From assembly GCF_041320595.1 (NCBI RefSeq), contig NZ_CP166625.1, positions 496,001 to 560,000 on the forward strand: a stretch of 64,000 nt of DNA, in the 5' to 3' direction. The notes under the pieces were generated by a model. That model did no database searches and had not been told where the DNA came from. It saw only the letters and a program-made list of their open reading frames with translations. Both the position numbers and the translations under genes were made by a program. This document shows positions 39,819 through 50,267 of this stretch, one piece after another; the first letter of the stretch is position 1, and each line of letters begins with the position of its first letter. The DNA is from Pleomorphomonas sp. PLEO. GTDB lineage: Bacteria; Pseudomonadota; Alphaproteobacteria; Rhizobiales; Pleomorphomonadaceae.

Positions 39819-39983
39819 ACTAAAGCCTTTCTCTCTCCCGGCGATACCGGGACTTGTTGTTGAGCCGCCGCGGCTGCCGGACCCGGCCACACGGACGACA
39901 TAAAACTTTCAGGCGGCCGACGACCATCGGCCACCGTCCTTGGGGCGGGCTTATAGACGCTGGAACGGCCGCCGTCAACGCCA

Positions 39984-40859
39984 TCAGCGCTGACAGGACG
40001 GACAAAAGAAAGTCGAGCGCCCCGCCTGTCTGATCCGCGTCACCGTTCCGCCGCAGCCCGGACGCCGACAGGGCTCGCCCTCGCGATCATAAACGGCGAA
40101 GCGATGCTGGAAATAACCCAGAGTACCGTCGGCTTGCATATGGTCGCGCAACGTCGAGCCGCCGGCCTCGATCGCCTCGGCGATAACGGTGCGGATCGCC
40201 AGAGCGAGCGTCTCGGCGAGCGCCGGATCGGCGAGCGCGGACGCGGGCCGGCGTGGATCGAGCTCTGCCCGCCAAAGCGCTTCGCAGACGTAGATATTGC
40301 CGAGTCCCGTGACAATCCCCTGATCGAGGAGCGCTGCTTTCAGCGGCGTTCGCCGGCCGGCCAGCGCGGCGAGGGTGCCGGCGGAGAACAGGTTGGATGT
40401 CGGCTCGATGCCCAGACCAACAAGGCGCGGGTGCCGTTCCATCTCGGCGCGCGGCAAGAGGTCCATGAAGCCAAAGCGCCTGGGATCATTATAGATAATC
40501 GCCGTTCCGCCCTGAAGTTCGAAGCGGACATGGTCGTGACGCGTGTCGCGCGAGCGAGCGAGCGCGAAGGCGCCGGGCACGGAACCGGTGGCGGACGCCG
40601 CTTCGGGGGTTTCGATCCTGAAGGAGCCGGACATGCCGAGATGGGCGAGCAGCACGTCGTCCCCCTCGATGTCCCAGAGAAGATATTTCGACCGGCGGTT
40701 GAGACCAAGGATCCGCCGGCCGGCGAGCCGGTTGGCAAAGCGCTCCGGGAAGGGATAGCGAAGGGCCAAGCGTGCCAGCGTGACGCTCAGAATCGTTGCG
40801 CCCTCCAGCACCGGCTGAAGACCGCGGCGTACCGTTTCCACTTCCGGCAGTTCAGGCAT
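39984..40859 (-). CDS. mutM: formamidopyrimidine-DNA glycosylase (Fpg)
   Basis: A 291-residue base-excision repair enzyme removing 8-oxoguanine and ring-opened purines. The mature N-terminus P-E-L-P-E-V-E-T provides the catalytic proline and Glu (P2, E3). The helix-two-turn-helix region holds [12 protein letters not shown]. The C-terminal zinc finger has four cysteines in [13 protein letters not shown] and FFCPSCQR. The length is typical. It is divergent from ubiE across 128 bases. Confidence 0.96.
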   Translation of the reverse strand: MPELPEVETVRRGLQPVLEGATILSVTLARLALRYPFPERFANRLAGRRILGLNRRSKYLLWDIEGDDVLLAHLGMSGSFRIETPEAASATGSVPGAFALARSRDTRHDHVRFELQGGTAIIYNDPRRFGFMDLLPRAEMERHPRLVGLGIEPTSNLFSAGTLAALAGRRTPLKAALLDQGIVTGLGNIYVCEALWRAELDPRRPASALADPALAETLALAIRTVIAEAIEAGGSTLRDHMQADGTLGYFQHRFAVYDREGEPCRRPGCGGTVTRIRQAGRSTFFCPSCQR

Positions 40860-40987
40860 TGGCGGTTGGTCTCCTTGGGGCGAGCCGGTTTCGTTCGTCG
40901 CTTGCGCAACATAGCGCCCGCCGTTCTCTTCGGCTATGCTCGCCCGAGCGCCGATGGCGCAAGGTTCACGGCAGGACGGGACGGACG

Positions 40988-41743
40988 ATGACGGACAACA
41001 GCACTTCCTTCGGCTTTCGTGAGGTCAACGCGAGCGAAAAGCAGGGTCTGGTCGATAGCGTCTTCCATTCGGTGGCCGGTCGCTACGACCTGATGAACGA
41101 CCTGATGTCGGGTGGTCTGCACCGGCTCTGGAAGGACGCCATGGTCTCCCGCCTTGCCCCGCCGCGCTCCGGGCGGCGGCCGTTCAAAGTACTCGACATG
41201 GCGGGTGGCACCGGCGACATTGCCTTCCGCATTGCCGAGCGCTCGAACCGTACCGCCGATATTACCGTCGCCGACATCAATTCCTCGATGCTTGAGGTTG
41301 GGCACGAACGCGCCCGGAAGCGCGGCTTCGACAAGCTGGAATTCGTGGAAGCCAATGCCGAAGAACTACCTTGGGCGGATGCCACTTTCGACGCCTATAC
41401 GATTGCCTTCGGCATCCGCAATGTGCCGAAAATCGACAAGGCGCTTTCCGAGGCCTTCCGCGTACTGAAGCCCGGCGGTCGCTTTCTCTGCCTGGAATTC
41501 TCGCGTGTCGATGCGCCGGTCGCTGACAAGGCCTATGATCTTTATTCCTTTCATCTGGTGCCGAAGATCGGTCGAGTGGTCGCCAAGGACGAGGAAAGCT
41601 ACCGCTATCTCGTCGAATCGATCCGCCGCTTCCCCGACCAGGAACGCTTCAAGGCGATGATCGAGGCGGCCGGCTTCTCCCGCGTCGGCTACACCAACAT
41701 GACGCTCGGCGTCGTGGCGCTCCACGTCGGCGTCAAGATTTGA
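40988..41743 (+). CDS. ubiE: ubiquinone/menaquinone methyltransferase UbiE
   Basis: A 251-residue SAM-dependent C-methyltransferase. The start is [13 protein letters not shown], then [26 protein letters not shown]-type family text. The SAM motif I is [16 protein letters not shown], and motif [20 protein letters not shown] follows. It methylates the benzoquinol ring in ubiquinone synthesis at the membrane. ATG 40988 gives the standard length; the open frame upstream is not family-like. ubiB follows after 22 bases, forming a ubiquinone operon. Confidence 0.96.
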   Translation: MTDNSTSFGFREVNASEKQGLVDSVFHSVAGRYDLMNDLMSGGLHRLWKDAMVSRLAPPRSGRRPFKVLDMAGGTGDIAFRIAERSNRTADITVADINSSMLEVGHERARKRGFDKLEFVEANAEELPWADATFDAYTIAFGIRNVPKIDKALSEAFRVLKPGGRFLCLEFSRVDAPVADKAYDLYSFHLVPKIGRVVAKDEESYRYLVESIRRFPDQERFKAMIEAAGFSRVGYTNMTLGVVALHVGVKI

Positions 41744-41765
41744 CGTCCAGCGAGGAAACTGCCTG

Positions 41766-43298
41766 ATGCTCCCCGTCGACCTCGCCCGCCTCGTCCGCGC
41801 CGCTTGGGTGCTCGCTCGCGAGGGGGTGATCAACGCGCTGCCTCTACCCGAGCCGCGTCCCTTCGCCGTATCCTCGGCATTGCTCCTTGCCAGAACGATC
41901 CGTCGGCGTGGCATTGCCAGCCGGGCCGAGCGACTCTCCATCGCTTTTTCCCGTCTCGGTCCTTCCTACGTCAAGCTCGGTCAGTTCCTCGCCACGCGGC
42001 CGGACGTGGTCGGCGCAGCACTTGCCAGCGACCTCGCCCAGCTACAGGACGCCATGCCGGACTTTGGGCTTTCGGGCGCCCGGACGGTCATTGGCGAGAG
42101 CTTCGGCCCCGAGGCGGACCGTCTATTCCCCGAACTCGGCGCGCCGATCGCCGCGGCCTCGATCGCCCAGGTTCACAAGGCAGCGGTGACCGGTCGGGAT
42201 GGTGTTAGCCGCGATGTGGCGGTCAAGGTCCTCCGGCCTGGCATCGACCGACGCATCGCTTCCGACCTCGCCGGCTTTTACCTTGCCGCCCGACTGATCG
42301 AAGCGGTGGCGCCGCGCGTTCGCCGCCTCCGGCCGGTCGCCGTCGTCGACACGCTCGCCCGCTCGCTGACGCTGGAAATGGACTTGCGCCTCGAAGCCGC
42401 CGCGTTATCGGAAATGGAACAGAACACGGCTGGTGACGAGGATTTCCGCGTGCCGACCGTTGACTGGCGACGCACAAGCCGTTCGGTGCTCACCATGGAG
42501 TGGATCGACGGCATCAAGCTGTCGGATGTCGCCGCCATCCGTGCTGCCGGCCACGATCTCCGCAAGCTCGCCGCCACGCTCATGCAATCCTTCCTGAGGC
42601 ACGCCCTGCGCGACGGCTTCTTTCATGCCGACATGCACCAGGGCAACCTGTTCGTGGACTCGGCCGGACGGATCGTCGCCGTCGATTTCGGCATTGTCGG
42701 CCGCCTAGGTCCGCGCGAGCGTCGCTTCCTTGCCGAAATCCTGCACGGCTTCATCACCCGCAATTATCGACGCGTTGCCGAAGTGCATTTCGAGGCCGGC
42801 TACGTACCGGCCGAGCAGGAACTGGAAACTTTCGCGCAGGCGCTTCGGGCGGTCGGCGAACCGCTGCACGGCGTACCGGCGTCGGAGATCGCCATGTCGC
42901 GGCTGCTCAACCAGCTGTTCGAGACCACCGAACTGTTTGCCATGCAGACGCGGCCTGAGCTGATCCTACTGCAAAAGACGATGGTGGTGGTCGAGGGTGT
43001 TGCCCGCAGCCTCGATCCGGAGCTCGACATGTGGAAGGTGTCCGAGCCGGTGGTGAGCGCCTGGATTGCGCGCAATCTCGGTCCGCTCGGCCGGATCGAG
43101 ACAGCGGTGTCGGCGGCCGGTGATCTTCTTGCCCTCGCTCCGCGCCTGCCGCGCCTTTTCGACGCCATCGAGACACTCGCCGCCCGGACCGAAGCGACCG
43201 ACAACAGCCGGCATTGGTGGCGCTCGCTCGCCCTGCCGCTCTGGCTCGGGGCGCTGTCGCTCGCGGTGATTGCCGCTTCGAGCCTCGGTTGGATCTGA
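41766..43298 (+). CDS. ubiB: ABC1/UbiB atypical kinase, ubiquinone biosynthesis
   Basis: A 510-residue ADCK-type ATPase needed for efficient ubiquinone synthesis. The diagnostic KxGQ motif is in SYVKLGQFLATRPDVV (about 60-75), followed by the Ala-rich nucleotide loop AAASIAQVHKA and the invariant Lys in VAVKVLRPG. The catalytic core contains HADMHQGNLFV and the metal ligand VDFGIVGRL. Two C-terminal hydrophobic segments, notably LPLWLGALSLAVIAASSLGW, anchor it in the membrane. It is downstream of ubiE. Confidence 0.95.
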   Translation: MLPVDLARLVRAAWVLAREGVINALPLPEPRPFAVSSALLLARTIRRRGIASRAERLSIAFSRLGPSYVKLGQFLATRPDVVGAALASDLAQLQDAMPDFGLSGARTVIGESFGPEADRLFPELGAPIAAASIAQVHKAAVTGRDGVSRDVAVKVLRPGIDRRIASDLAGFYLAARLIEAVAPRVRRLRPVAVVDTLARSLTLEMDLRLEAAALSEMEQNTAGDEDFRVPTVDWRRTSRSVLTMEWIDGIKLSDVAAIRAAGHDLRKLAATLMQSFLRHALRDGFFHADMHQGNLFVDSAGRIVAVDFGIVGRLGPRERRFLAEILHGFITRNYRRVAEVHFEAGYVPAEQELETFAQALRAVGEPLHGVPASEIAMSRLLNQLFETTELFAMQTRPELILLQKTMVVVEGVARSLDPELDMWKVSEPVVSAWIARNLGPLGRIETAVSAAGDLLALAPRLPRLFDAIETLAARTEATDNSRHWWRSLALPLWLGALSLAVIAASSLGWI

Positions 43299-43304
43299 GA
43301 CGAG

Positions 43305-44003
43305 CTAACCGCGGGCGAGCGCGGCGAGCCGATTCTCATCGGTGACGGCGATACGGCGGCGGGCGCTTCGGACGACGCCCTGCCCCTCCCACGCACTCAG
43401 CAGTCGGCTCACCGTGTGCAGCGTCGTGCCCGTCATTTCGGCGACGTCCTGACGGGTCAGCGGGAAGTCGATGAGGATACTCCCGTCCGGCTCCTTCCGA
43501 CCGGCTCGCTGAACAAGGCGTTGCAGCGCATGAGCGACCCGGCGCTCAACCTCTTCGGTCGATAGCTCGCGGATGCGGGTGTGGGCCTCCTGCAGCCGCT
43601 CGCCCACCGCCTCGAGAGCGTTGAAGGCGAGCACCGGATTGAGCACCACGAAATCCTGCCATTGCGAGGACATCCAAACCAGGACGATGCTCTCGGTGAC
43701 CGCCTCGGCGGTCGCAGGATAATCGGTGCGACGGATGGCCTTGGCGATGCCGAACACTTCGCCAGGCAACACGTGCCGAACCACGACCTGCTCGCCCGCC
43801 GGCGTAATCTGGAGCACCTTGAGGTGGCCATGCAGCAACAGGAAGAACTCGTCGGCCGGCGCTCCCTGGCTGAACACCGGTTCGCCGGGCTCGACGGTGC
43901 GCACCTGCACGGTGGCCAGCACGGCGTCGAGGTTCTCTTCCGTCATGTCACGGAACAGGTCGAAGCCACGGATCAATGATCGGTCGAGCTTGCGGGACGC
44001 CAT
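43305..44003 (-). CDS. Crp/Fnr family transcriptional regulator
   Basis: A 232-residue regulator. The cyclic-nucleotide-binding fold spans about 15-130 ([50 protein letters not shown]). The C-terminal helix-turn-helix (about 170-215) has [24 protein letters not shown]. There is no N-terminal cysteine cluster, so it is not an oxygen-sensing Fnr; the cyclic-nucleotide contact residues are not obvious either. ATG 44003 gives the family length, and the frame is open far upstream through the msrA region. It is convergent to ubiB and divergent from msrA. Confidence 0.92.
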   Translation of the reverse strand: MASRKLDRSLIRGFDLFRDMTEENLDAVLATVQVRTVEPGEPVFSQGAPADEFFLLLHGHLKVLQITPAGEQVVVRHVLPGEVFGIAKAIRRTDYPATAEAVTESIVLVWMSSQWQDFVVLNPVLAFNALEAVGERLQEAHTRIRELSTEEVERRVAHALQRLVQRAGRKEPDGSILIDFPLTRQDVAEMTGTTLHTVSRLLSAWEGQGVVRSARRRIAVTDENRLAALARG

Positions 44004-44145
44004 CGGTGAATATCTCCTCTTGCCGTCCGTTATAGCAAAGCCGCCATCGAGTGCCAGCCAGCCCGTCTTGCAAAGCGATTGCAACGGTCCCATCTTGGGA
44101 ACCCGGTTCCGGGGACGAACCGCTACGGGGAGACAAGGAAGAGCC

Positions 44146-44814
44146 ATGGCCTTTTTCGAGACGTTCCGGAAGCCAGCCGTCCTGCCGACGCCTGAGACGG
44201 CGCTGTCGGGCCGTGCCCGGCCGATTGCCACCGCTGAAACCCATTTCGTAAACGGCCGGCCGCTGAAGGGTCCGGTGCCCGAGGGATATGCCGTCGCCAC
44301 CTTCGCCCTTGGGTGCTTCTGGGGCGCCGAGCGTCTGTTCTGGCGCCTGCCGGGCGTCTACCTGACGTCGGTCGGCTATGCCGGTGGCGTCAGCGAAAAC
44401 CCGACCTACGAGGAGGTCTGCTCGGGCCGCACTGGTCATGCCGAAGCCGTGGAGGTGGTGTTCGATCCGAACGCTGTCTCCTACGCCGATCTCGTTCGCC
44501 TGTTCTTCGAGAGCCACGATCCGACACAGGGTATGCGCCAGGGCAATGACGTTGGCACTCAATACCGCTCGGTGATCTTCGTGCATGACGAGGCGCAGCG
44601 CGCCGTGGCCGAGGCAGTTCAGGAAACCTACACTCAGGCCCTCGCCAAAGCCGGACGACCGGCAGCGATCACCACGACGATCGAACCGGCCGGGCCTTAT
44701 TATTTCGCCGAGGAGTATCACCAACAGTATCTTGCCAAGAACCCGGGCGGCTACTGCGGGCTCGGCGGTACCGGCGTCAGCTGTCCAATGCCCGGCGCCG
44801 GAGCGCTATCTTGA
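44146..44814 (+). CDS. msrA: peptide methionine-S-sulfoxide reductase MsrA
   Basis: A 222-residue repair enzyme reducing the S-epimer of methionine sulfoxide. The catalytic Cys is in [14 protein letters not shown]. Other conserved parts are [46 protein letters not shown] and [18 protein letters not shown], which includes a resolving Cys, with [11 protein letters not shown] at the end. The first 45 residues form a leader as in long-form MsrA. ATG 44146 follows an AAGGAAGAG ribosome site. It shares a 4-base overlap with the next gene. Confidence 0.95.
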   Translation: MAFFETFRKPAVLPTPETALSGRARPIATAETHFVNGRPLKGPVPEGYAVATFALGCFWGAERLFWRLPGVYLTSVGYAGGVSENPTYEEVCSGRTGHAEAVEVVFDPNAVSYADLVRLFFESHDPTQGMRQGNDVGTQYRSVIFVHDEAQRAVAEAVQETYTQALAKAGRPAAITTTIEPAGPYYFAEEYHQQYLAKNPGGYCGLGGTGVSCPMPGAGALS

Positions 44815-45389
44815 GGGGGCGGCCAGACTTGCTGGTGCTATCCGGTTCGACGCGCGGCGGCAGCTACAACGGCCGCCTCGCGGCGTTCACGGCGCGGGAA
44901 CTGGCATTGCGCGACGCCGACGTGCGGCTTTTATCGCTCGCCGACTATCCGCTGCCCCTCTACGATGGCGATCTTGAGGGGACGCGCGGCGTGCCGGAGC
45001 CGGCTCTGAAGCTCGCAGAACTCATGCTCGCCTCGGATGGCGTGTTCATTGCGTCACCGGAATACAATCAGTCGGTGACGCCGCTTCTCAAAAACACCAT
45101 CGACTGGCTGAGTCGCATCCGGGACGATCGCTACCGCGGTTTATGGACGGACCGCGTCTTTGCCCTCGGAGCGGCCTCGCCCGGTCATTTTGCCGGCATC
45201 CGCTCGCTGATGCACCTCCGGCAGATCCTCGAAAATTCCCTTGGTGCCCGGGTGCTCACCCAGCAAGTGGCGGTGCCCTATGCCGACAAAGCCTTCGATG
45301 AGCGAGGCAACCTTACCAACGAGAAAGCGGCGGGACAGCTTGAGCGAGTCGTTGCCTCCCTGATCGCAGAGGCGGGGCGGTTTACTTAA
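44811..45389 (+). CDS. NADPH-dependent FMN reductase family protein
   Basis: A flavodoxin-like protein of about 190 residues. The phosphate-binding loop is [18 protein letters not shown]. The later segments [28 protein letters not shown] and [20 protein letters not shown] match the NAD(P)H-dependent FMN reductase/quinone reductase family (ChrR-like). TTG 44811 gives a 4-base overlap with msrA; TTG 44829 has a better GAGGGGG ribosome site 9 bases upstream and starts LVLSGS directly. It may supply reductant-related protection alongside MsrA. Confidence 0.88.
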   Translation: MRGRPDLLVLSGSTRGGSYNGRLAAFTARELALRDADVRLLSLADYPLPLYDGDLEGTRGVPEPALKLAELMLASDGVFIASPEYNQSVTPLLKNTIDWLSRIRDDRYRGLWTDRVFALGAASPGHFAGIRSLMHLRQILENSLGARVLTQQVAVPYADKAFDERGNLTNEKAAGQLERVVASLIAEAGRFT

Positions 45390-45392
45390 ATC

Positions 45393-46703
45393 TCAATCCA
45401 CCCGCGCGATCACATGAAAGAAGCTGCCGCTCACAGAACCACGCCGCGACCCGTCCGGTGTCGGCGCGCTACCGTGGGCGTCGGCAACTTCGGCAAGCGG
45501 AGCGTCGTTACCGATCGTCACGATCGAGGCATAGTGGAACTCATGACCGGTGAGCACGGCGCCAGCCGGCCCCAGCGGTCCGTCGGAGAGCAGTTTCGCC
45601 CGGCGGTAGCCAAGATGTAGCCGTCGCTTTTCATAGCTCGTTTCGAGGCCGAGCAAGCCGGCCATCGCATGACGAGTTCCGGCCGCGTCGACGAGCCCCA
45701 TCCCCAGCACCATGTAGCCACCGCATTCGCCATGCACCGGCCTGTCCGCCGCGAACGCCCTCAGCCCGGCAAGGAAACCGTCCGCCGCCGAGAGAGCGCC
45801 GGCCTGGAGTTCGGGATAGCCACCCGGCAGCCAGCAGACGTCGGCCGTGCGGTCGGGCGCCTCGTTCGCCAGTGGTGAAAACGGCAGGATCTCGGCACCG
45901 GCCGCCCGCCAGGCGGTGAGATGATGCGGATAGACGAAGCTGAAAGCGGCGTCGCGGGCGAGCGCAATGCGCTGGCCTGGCGGCGGCAGCGGCGCGTCGG
46001 TGGTCCTCGTCGAGAGCGCAACGTCGCTGCAAAGATCAATCAGGCGATCAATATCGATGTGCCGCTCAACGAAATCGGCGAGACCGTCGAGGCGTTGACG
46101 GAGATCGCTTGTCTCCTCGGCCTGGACAAGGCCGAGATGCCGTTCGGGGAGCTCGATCGTCGTCTCGCGCGGCAGCGCGCCGATTACGGGGAGACCAAGC
46201 GCCTCGATGGCCTCGGTACAAAGCCGGCGATGGCGCTCTGAGCCGACGCGGTTGAGCACGACACCAAGGATCGTCAATCTGGGATCAAGAAGCTTGGCGC
46301 CGAGCGCCACGGCGGCGGCCGATGTCGACTGCCCCGTCACGTCTAGCACCAGCAGCACCTTGAGGCCGAGAGTGGCGGCAATGTCGGCCGACGATCCCGT
46401 ATGGCCAGCCACATGACCGACGCCGTCGAAAAGGCCCATCAGCCCTTCGGCCACCAGCAGATCGGCGCCCTCGATCTGGCGAGAGGCAAGGCCGGCCACC
46501 TGCTCGGTTGTCATCGCCCAACTGTCGAGGTTGACGCTTGGTCGACCGGCGGCGGCGGCGTGAAAAGCCGGATCGATGTAATCCGGCCCGCATTTGACCG
46601 GGGCGACCTTCCGGCCACGCCGGGCAAGCGCTGCCATCAACCCCAGCGACAGCGTCGTCTTGCCGGCGCCGGAGCGCACCGATGCGATCAGAAAGCCCTT
46701 CAT
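45393..46703 (-). CDS. cobB: cobyrinate/hydrogenobyrinate a,c-diamide synthase
   Basis: A 436-residue ATP-dependent glutamine amidotransferase. The N-terminal synthase domain has the P-loop SVRSGAGKTTLSLGLMAAL and KCGPDYIDPAFH. The middle has LVAEGLMGLFDG. The C-terminal class I glutaminase-like domain contains the nucleophile in HGECGGYMVLG. It amidates the a and c side chains of the corrin ring before cobalt insertion in the aerobic route. It is convergent with the FMN-reductase gene (3 bases) and divergent from cbiD (73 bases). Confidence 0.95.
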   Translation of the reverse strand: MKGFLIASVRSGAGKTTLSLGLMAALARRGRKVAPVKCGPDYIDPAFHAAAAGRPSVNLDSWAMTTEQVAGLASRQIEGADLLVAEGLMGLFDGVGHVAGHTGSSADIAATLGLKVLLVLDVTGQSTSAAAVALGAKLLDPRLTILGVVLNRVGSERHRRLCTEAIEALGLPVIGALPRETTIELPERHLGLVQAEETSDLRQRLDGLADFVERHIDIDRLIDLCSDVALSTRTTDAPLPPPGQRIALARDAAFSFVYPHHLTAWRAAGAEILPFSPLANEAPDRTADVCWLPGGYPELQAGALSAADGFLAGLRAFAADRPVHGECGGYMVLGMGLVDAAGTRHAMAGLLGLETSYEKRRLHLGYRRAKLLSDGPLGPAGAVLTGHEFHYASIVTIGNDAPLAEVADAHGSAPTPDGSRRGSVSGSFFHVIARVD

Positions 46704-46776
46704 CGCGCCTCACCTTTCCCCTTGACCCGATAGCAGACAGCGTCGACCTTGTCGCCCGAAAGGATCGGTCGTTTCG

Positions 46777-47891
46777 ATGGCGGACATGGACAAGCAAGCG
46801 GACGGCGAAACGCCGCACCTGAGACGCGGCTGGACCACCGGCAGCTGCGCCACAGCCGCGACACGCGCCGCTTTCGAAGGCCTCGTCAGTGGTCACTTTC
46901 CCGACCCGGTCGCCGTGACTTTGCCGGGCGGCCAGACGCCGGCTTTCGCGTTGGCGACCACCGCCGTCGGGGATGGCTGGACACGAGCCGGCGTGGTCAA
47001 GGATGCCGGCGACGATCCCGACGTCACCCATGGCGCCCTCATTGTCGCGACGGTCCGGCTGGCGGCTTCGGGCGCGGGTCTCGTATTCCGCGCCGGTCCC
47101 GGAGTCGGCACCGTCACCCGCCCCGGCCTGCCGCTCGCCGTCGGCGAGCCGGCGATCAATCCGGTGCCCCGTACCATGATCGCGCGGACGCTCGACGAGG
47201 CGCGCGCCGCCGTTGGCGGCCCCTCGGACGTCGAAGTAGAGATCTCGGTCGAAAACGGCGAGAAGCTGGCCGAGAGGACGCTCAACGGGCGGCTCGGCAT
47301 CGTCGGCGGTCTCTCCATTCTCGGCACCACAGGTATCGTGATTCCCTTTTCCTGCGCCGCCTGGATCGCTTCCATCCAGCGCGGCATCGACGTGGCCCGT
47401 GCCTCGGGCTTTACCCATGTTGCCGCGTCGACCGGCAACACCTCCGAGCAGGCGGCAAAGGCTCTCTATGATCTCGACGACGTCCAGTTGATCGACATGG
47501 GCGACTTCGTCGGCGGAACGCTGAAATACCTCAGGAAGGCGCCGGTGGCGCGTGTGACGTTGGCGCTCGGCTTTGCCAAGGGAGTAAAGCTCGGCCAAGG
47601 TCTTCTCGACCTTCATTCCAAGCGCGGATCGGTCGACCTTGCGGCGCTTTCGGCCATCGCCACCGACCTCGGCGCCCCCCCGATCTCGTTCAGGCGGTCA
47701 CCACTGCCAACACCGCCCTCGAAGCGCTGACGCTTTGTCATGCCGCCGGAGTGCCGATTGCCGAAGCGGTGGCCGAGCGCGGCTTTGCGACGGCTGCCGC
47801 GGTCATTGCCGGCAGCGGCACGGAGCTGGAAGTCGTGCTGTTCGACCGGAACGGCGGGCCGCTCGCCGGCACGGGCTTCCGAAAAGTCTAG
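46777..47891 (+). CDS. cbiD: cobalt-precorrin-5B C1-methyltransferase CbiD, C-terminus frameshifted
   Basis: A corrin C1-methyltransferase. Residues 1-302 read correctly: the family start [61 protein letters not shown] and HSKRGSVDL. At a C7 run (47675-47681) the frame slips and stops early at 47730. In another frame the true end continues ([16 protein letters not shown] ... VVLFDRNGG) to TAG 47889-47891. One added C (C8) would give 371 residues. This is probably a sequencing error. CbiD replaces CobF of the classic aerobic route. The stop overlaps the convergent cobM stop by 4 bases. Confidence 0.9.
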
Positions 47892-48670
47892 ACCTCGCCC
47901 TCCCCGGCTCGGGAATCGCGGCCCCGGAACCGGCGCTGGTAGTCGACCGAATAAAGAGCGCTCGCCCGGAAGTCCTCAGCGCCGAGCACTCGCCCCACCA
48001 GAATCAACGCGGTCCGTTCCATCGGCGCGTTCTGGAGCTCGCCGAGAATGGTCGACAGCGTTCCCTTGACGATGCGTTCATCCGGCCAGCTTACCCGGTA
48101 GGCGACGGCGACCGGACAATCGGCGCCATAGTGAGGAATGAGTTCCTCGACGATGCGCTCAATGACGTGGATAGACAGGTGGAGCGCGAGCGTGGCGCCG
48201 GTGGCGGCAAATGCCGAGAGCTTTTCCTTTTCCGGCATGGCGGAGGCGCGGCCGGACGTGCGCGTCAGCACCAGCGACTGAGCGACTTCCGGCAGCGTCA
48301 GTTCGCGGCCGAGCGCCGCCGCCGCCGCTGCGAAGGCCGGCACGCCGGGCGTCACCGTGTAGCGGATACCGTGCTTTTCCAGCAAACGAATCTGCTCGCC
48401 GAGGGCGCTCCACACCGAAAGATCACCCGAGTGAAGCCGCGCAACGTCCTGGCCTTCCCGCTCTGCCCTGAGATATTCCGCCTCGATCTCTTCGAGCGAC
48501 AGCGGCGCCGTGTCGACGATGCGTGCGTTCCCTGGGCAATGGTCGAGAATGGCCAGCGGAATCAGGGAGCCCGCATAAAGGCAGACGGGGCAGGCGGCAA
48601 TTAAATCGCGGCCGCGCAATGTCAGCAGGTCGGGCGCACCAGGGCCGGCGCCGATGAAATGCACGGTCAT
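47888..48670 (-). CDS. cobM: precorrin-4 C11-methyltransferase
   Basis: A 260-residue tetrapyrrole methylase. The N-terminus [18 protein letters not shown] is the SAM/substrate motif, with [23 protein letters not shown] and [16 protein letters not shown] typical of CobM/CbiF. It adds the C11 methyl group to precorrin-4. It is the last gene of the cobL-cobE-cobM cluster; its ATG overlaps the cobE stop (ATGA). Confidence 0.95.
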   Translation of the reverse strand: MTVHFIGAGPGAPDLLTLRGRDLIAACPVCLYAGSLIPLAILDHCPGNARIVDTAPLSLEEIEAEYLRAEREGQDVARLHSGDLSVWSALGEQIRLLEKHGIRYTVTPGVPAFAAAAAALGRELTLPEVAQSLVLTRTSGRASAMPEKEKLSAFAATGATLALHLSIHVIERIVEELIPHYGADCPVAVAYRVSWPDERIVKGTLSTILGELQNAPMERTALILVGRVLGAEDFRASALYSVDYQRRFRGRDSRAGEGEV

Positions 48671-49050
48671 TCTAAAATCTCCTCGGCCACGGCGACGCTG
48701 ACGCCCTCCTCGGCGCGGCGCGTAACGATCAAACGCGCGCGGCCGGCGAAAGCAGCGAGCGCGGCGGCTTCCGCCACCGATGGGACACCAAACCGGGCGA
48801 GCGCGGCCGGCGACGGCGTGGCGATGCGATCGGCCATAGCAGCGAGTGCGCCGCGGGAAAGAAAGACAAGCGGCAAGCAGAGGCTTTCGGCCGCTTCATT
48901 CAGCCCTGCCTCGCCACGCTTGTCCTCGATGGTGAAAAGACCGACGGCGTGTGGAAGGTCGGGCGTCGCCACCCCGACGACCAGCCGAAGGATCGCCTCG
49001 GCCGATGTGCCCTTGCGACAACCGATGCCGATAGCCAGCCGGCCGCTCAC
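48667..49050 (-). CDS. cobE: CobE / CbiG C-terminal-like cobalamin biosynthesis protein
   Basis: About 127 residues of the CobE/CbiG-C family. It begins [19 protein letters not shown], has [20 protein letters not shown] and PSVAEAAAL, and ends with [10 protein letters not shown]. It is linked genetically to corrin ring synthesis; the biochemical role of CobE remains unclear. GTG 49050 is chosen because it overlaps the cobL stop as GTGA, giving translational coupling; GTG 49068 in frame is possible. It also overlaps cobM by 4 bases. Confidence 0.9.
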   Translation of the reverse strand: MSGRLAIGIGCRKGTSAEAILRLVVGVATPDLPHAVGLFTIEDKRGEAGLNEAAESLCLPLVFLSRGALAAMADRIATPSPAALARFGVPSVAEAAALAAFAGRARLIVTRRAEEGVSVAVAEEILE

Positions 49051-50267
49051 GGCTTCACCCAGATCCACTGAACCACCGGCAGCGCCGGCCGTAGTGCGTG
49101 GAAAGCCCCGATGCTGTCGAGTCGCGATATTGCGATCTGGGTGAGTTCGCCTCCGAGCCGAGCTTGCAGCGCGAAGACCTCGGCCGTCGTTTCCACCGTC
49201 ACGGCGTTGATCACCAGGCGGCCGCCAGATTTGAGCCGCCCGAGACAGGCATCGACGACGCCGATATCGCCCGAACCACCGCCGATGAAAATAGCCTGCG
49301 GATCGGGAAGACCGCCGAGGCCGGCCGGCGCTTTGGTTTCGACCACCTTAAGATCGGGCACGCCAAACGCCAGCGCGTTGCGTCCGATACGGGCGGCGCG
49401 TGTCGTGTTTTCCTCGACGGCAAAGGCACGTAACGAGGGATCGCAGAGCATCCACTCAATGGCAACCGAACCCGAGCCAGCGCCGATGTCCCATAGGGTT
49501 TCGCCGCGTGTCGGCTTGAGCGCGGCGACGGTGAGCGCCCTGACCTCGCGCTTGGAGATTTGGCCGTCATGCTCGAACCAATCATCGGGGAGACCGGGCG
49601 TGAAGGGAATGACGCGGGCGTCCGATTTGCCCTCTACCTCGACCGCGATGAGATTGAGTGGATCGATGTTTTCGAGATTGAACGTGTCTGCGCTGGCCGA
49701 GCGGCGGCGCTCCCTGAGGCCACCCATTGCTTCGAGCACGGTGAGGCGGCTCTTACCAAGCCCCCGCGCCGTCAAAAGCGCCGCGAGCCTTGCTGGCGTC
49801 GTATCATCCCAGGACAGAGCGAGCAGGCGGGCACCCGGCTGGACATGTGGCAGGACACGCTCGAGCGCCCTGCCGTGCAGGCTGACGCGAACGACGTCCT
49901 GTCCCGGCCAGCCGAGCCGGGCGGCTGCCAGCGCAAAAGCGGAGGGCGCCGGCAGCACGGTCATTTCCCTGGGATCGACGATCTCGGCGAGGAGCGAGCC
50001 GACGCCGTAAAAGAAGGGATCACCCGAGGCGAGTACCGCCACCGGGCTGCCACGCCGGGCGAGAATGGCCGGAAAAGCGTCCCGGAGCGGCGACGGCCAG
50101 ACAAGCGAGATCGCCGGATCGGCCTCGATGAGATCAAGATGGCGACGGCCACCTACGATGAAACCCGCTTGTGCGATTGCCGAAACTGCCGCAGGAGAGA
50201 GGCCGTCGAGACCGTCCTCTCCGAGGCCGACGATCGTCAGCCAGGGTGAAAGGGAGGTTTCAGCCAT
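49047..50267 (-). CDS. cobL: precorrin-6Y C5,15-methyltransferase (decarboxylating), CbiE-CbiT fusion
   Basis: A 406-residue two-domain enzyme. Residues about 8-200 form the CbiE-type tetrapyrrole methylase (LTIVGLGEDGLDGLSPAA, GGRRHLDLI, LASGDPFFYGVG). Residues about 225-400 form the CbiT SAM methyltransferase (ISKREVRALTVAAL, LWDIGAGSGSVAIEWM, IFIGGGSGDIGV). It methylates C5 and C15 and removes the C12 acetate carboxyl. ATG 50267 lies on the complement of the cobK ATG (50266), so the two genes start face to face on the same 4 bases CATG. Confidence 0.95.
   Translation of the reverse strand: MAETSLSPWLTIVGLGEDGLDGLSPAAVSAIAQAGFIVGGRRHLDLIEADPAISLVWPSPLRDAFPAILARRGSPVAVLASGDPFFYGVGSLLAEIVDPREMTVLPAPSAFALAAARLGWPGQDVVRVSLHGRALERVLPHVQPGARLLALSWDDTTPARLAALLTARGLGKSRLTVLEAMGGLRERRRSASADTFNLENIDPLNLIAVEVEGKSDARVIPFTPGLPDDWFEHDGQISKREVRALTVAALKPTRGETLWDIGAGSGSVAIEWMLCDPSLRAFAVEENTTRAARIGRNALAFGVPDLKVVETKAPAGLGGLPDPQAIFIGGGSGDIGVVDACLGRLKSGGRLVINAVTVETTAEVFALQARLGGELTQIAISRLDSIGAFHALRPALPVVQWIWVKP

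Noticed and set aside
47740-48069. Separate 109-residue gene downstream of cbiD
   Set aside because: The DNA here is the shifted C-terminus of cbiD and the end of cobM; the extra frame is a shadow.
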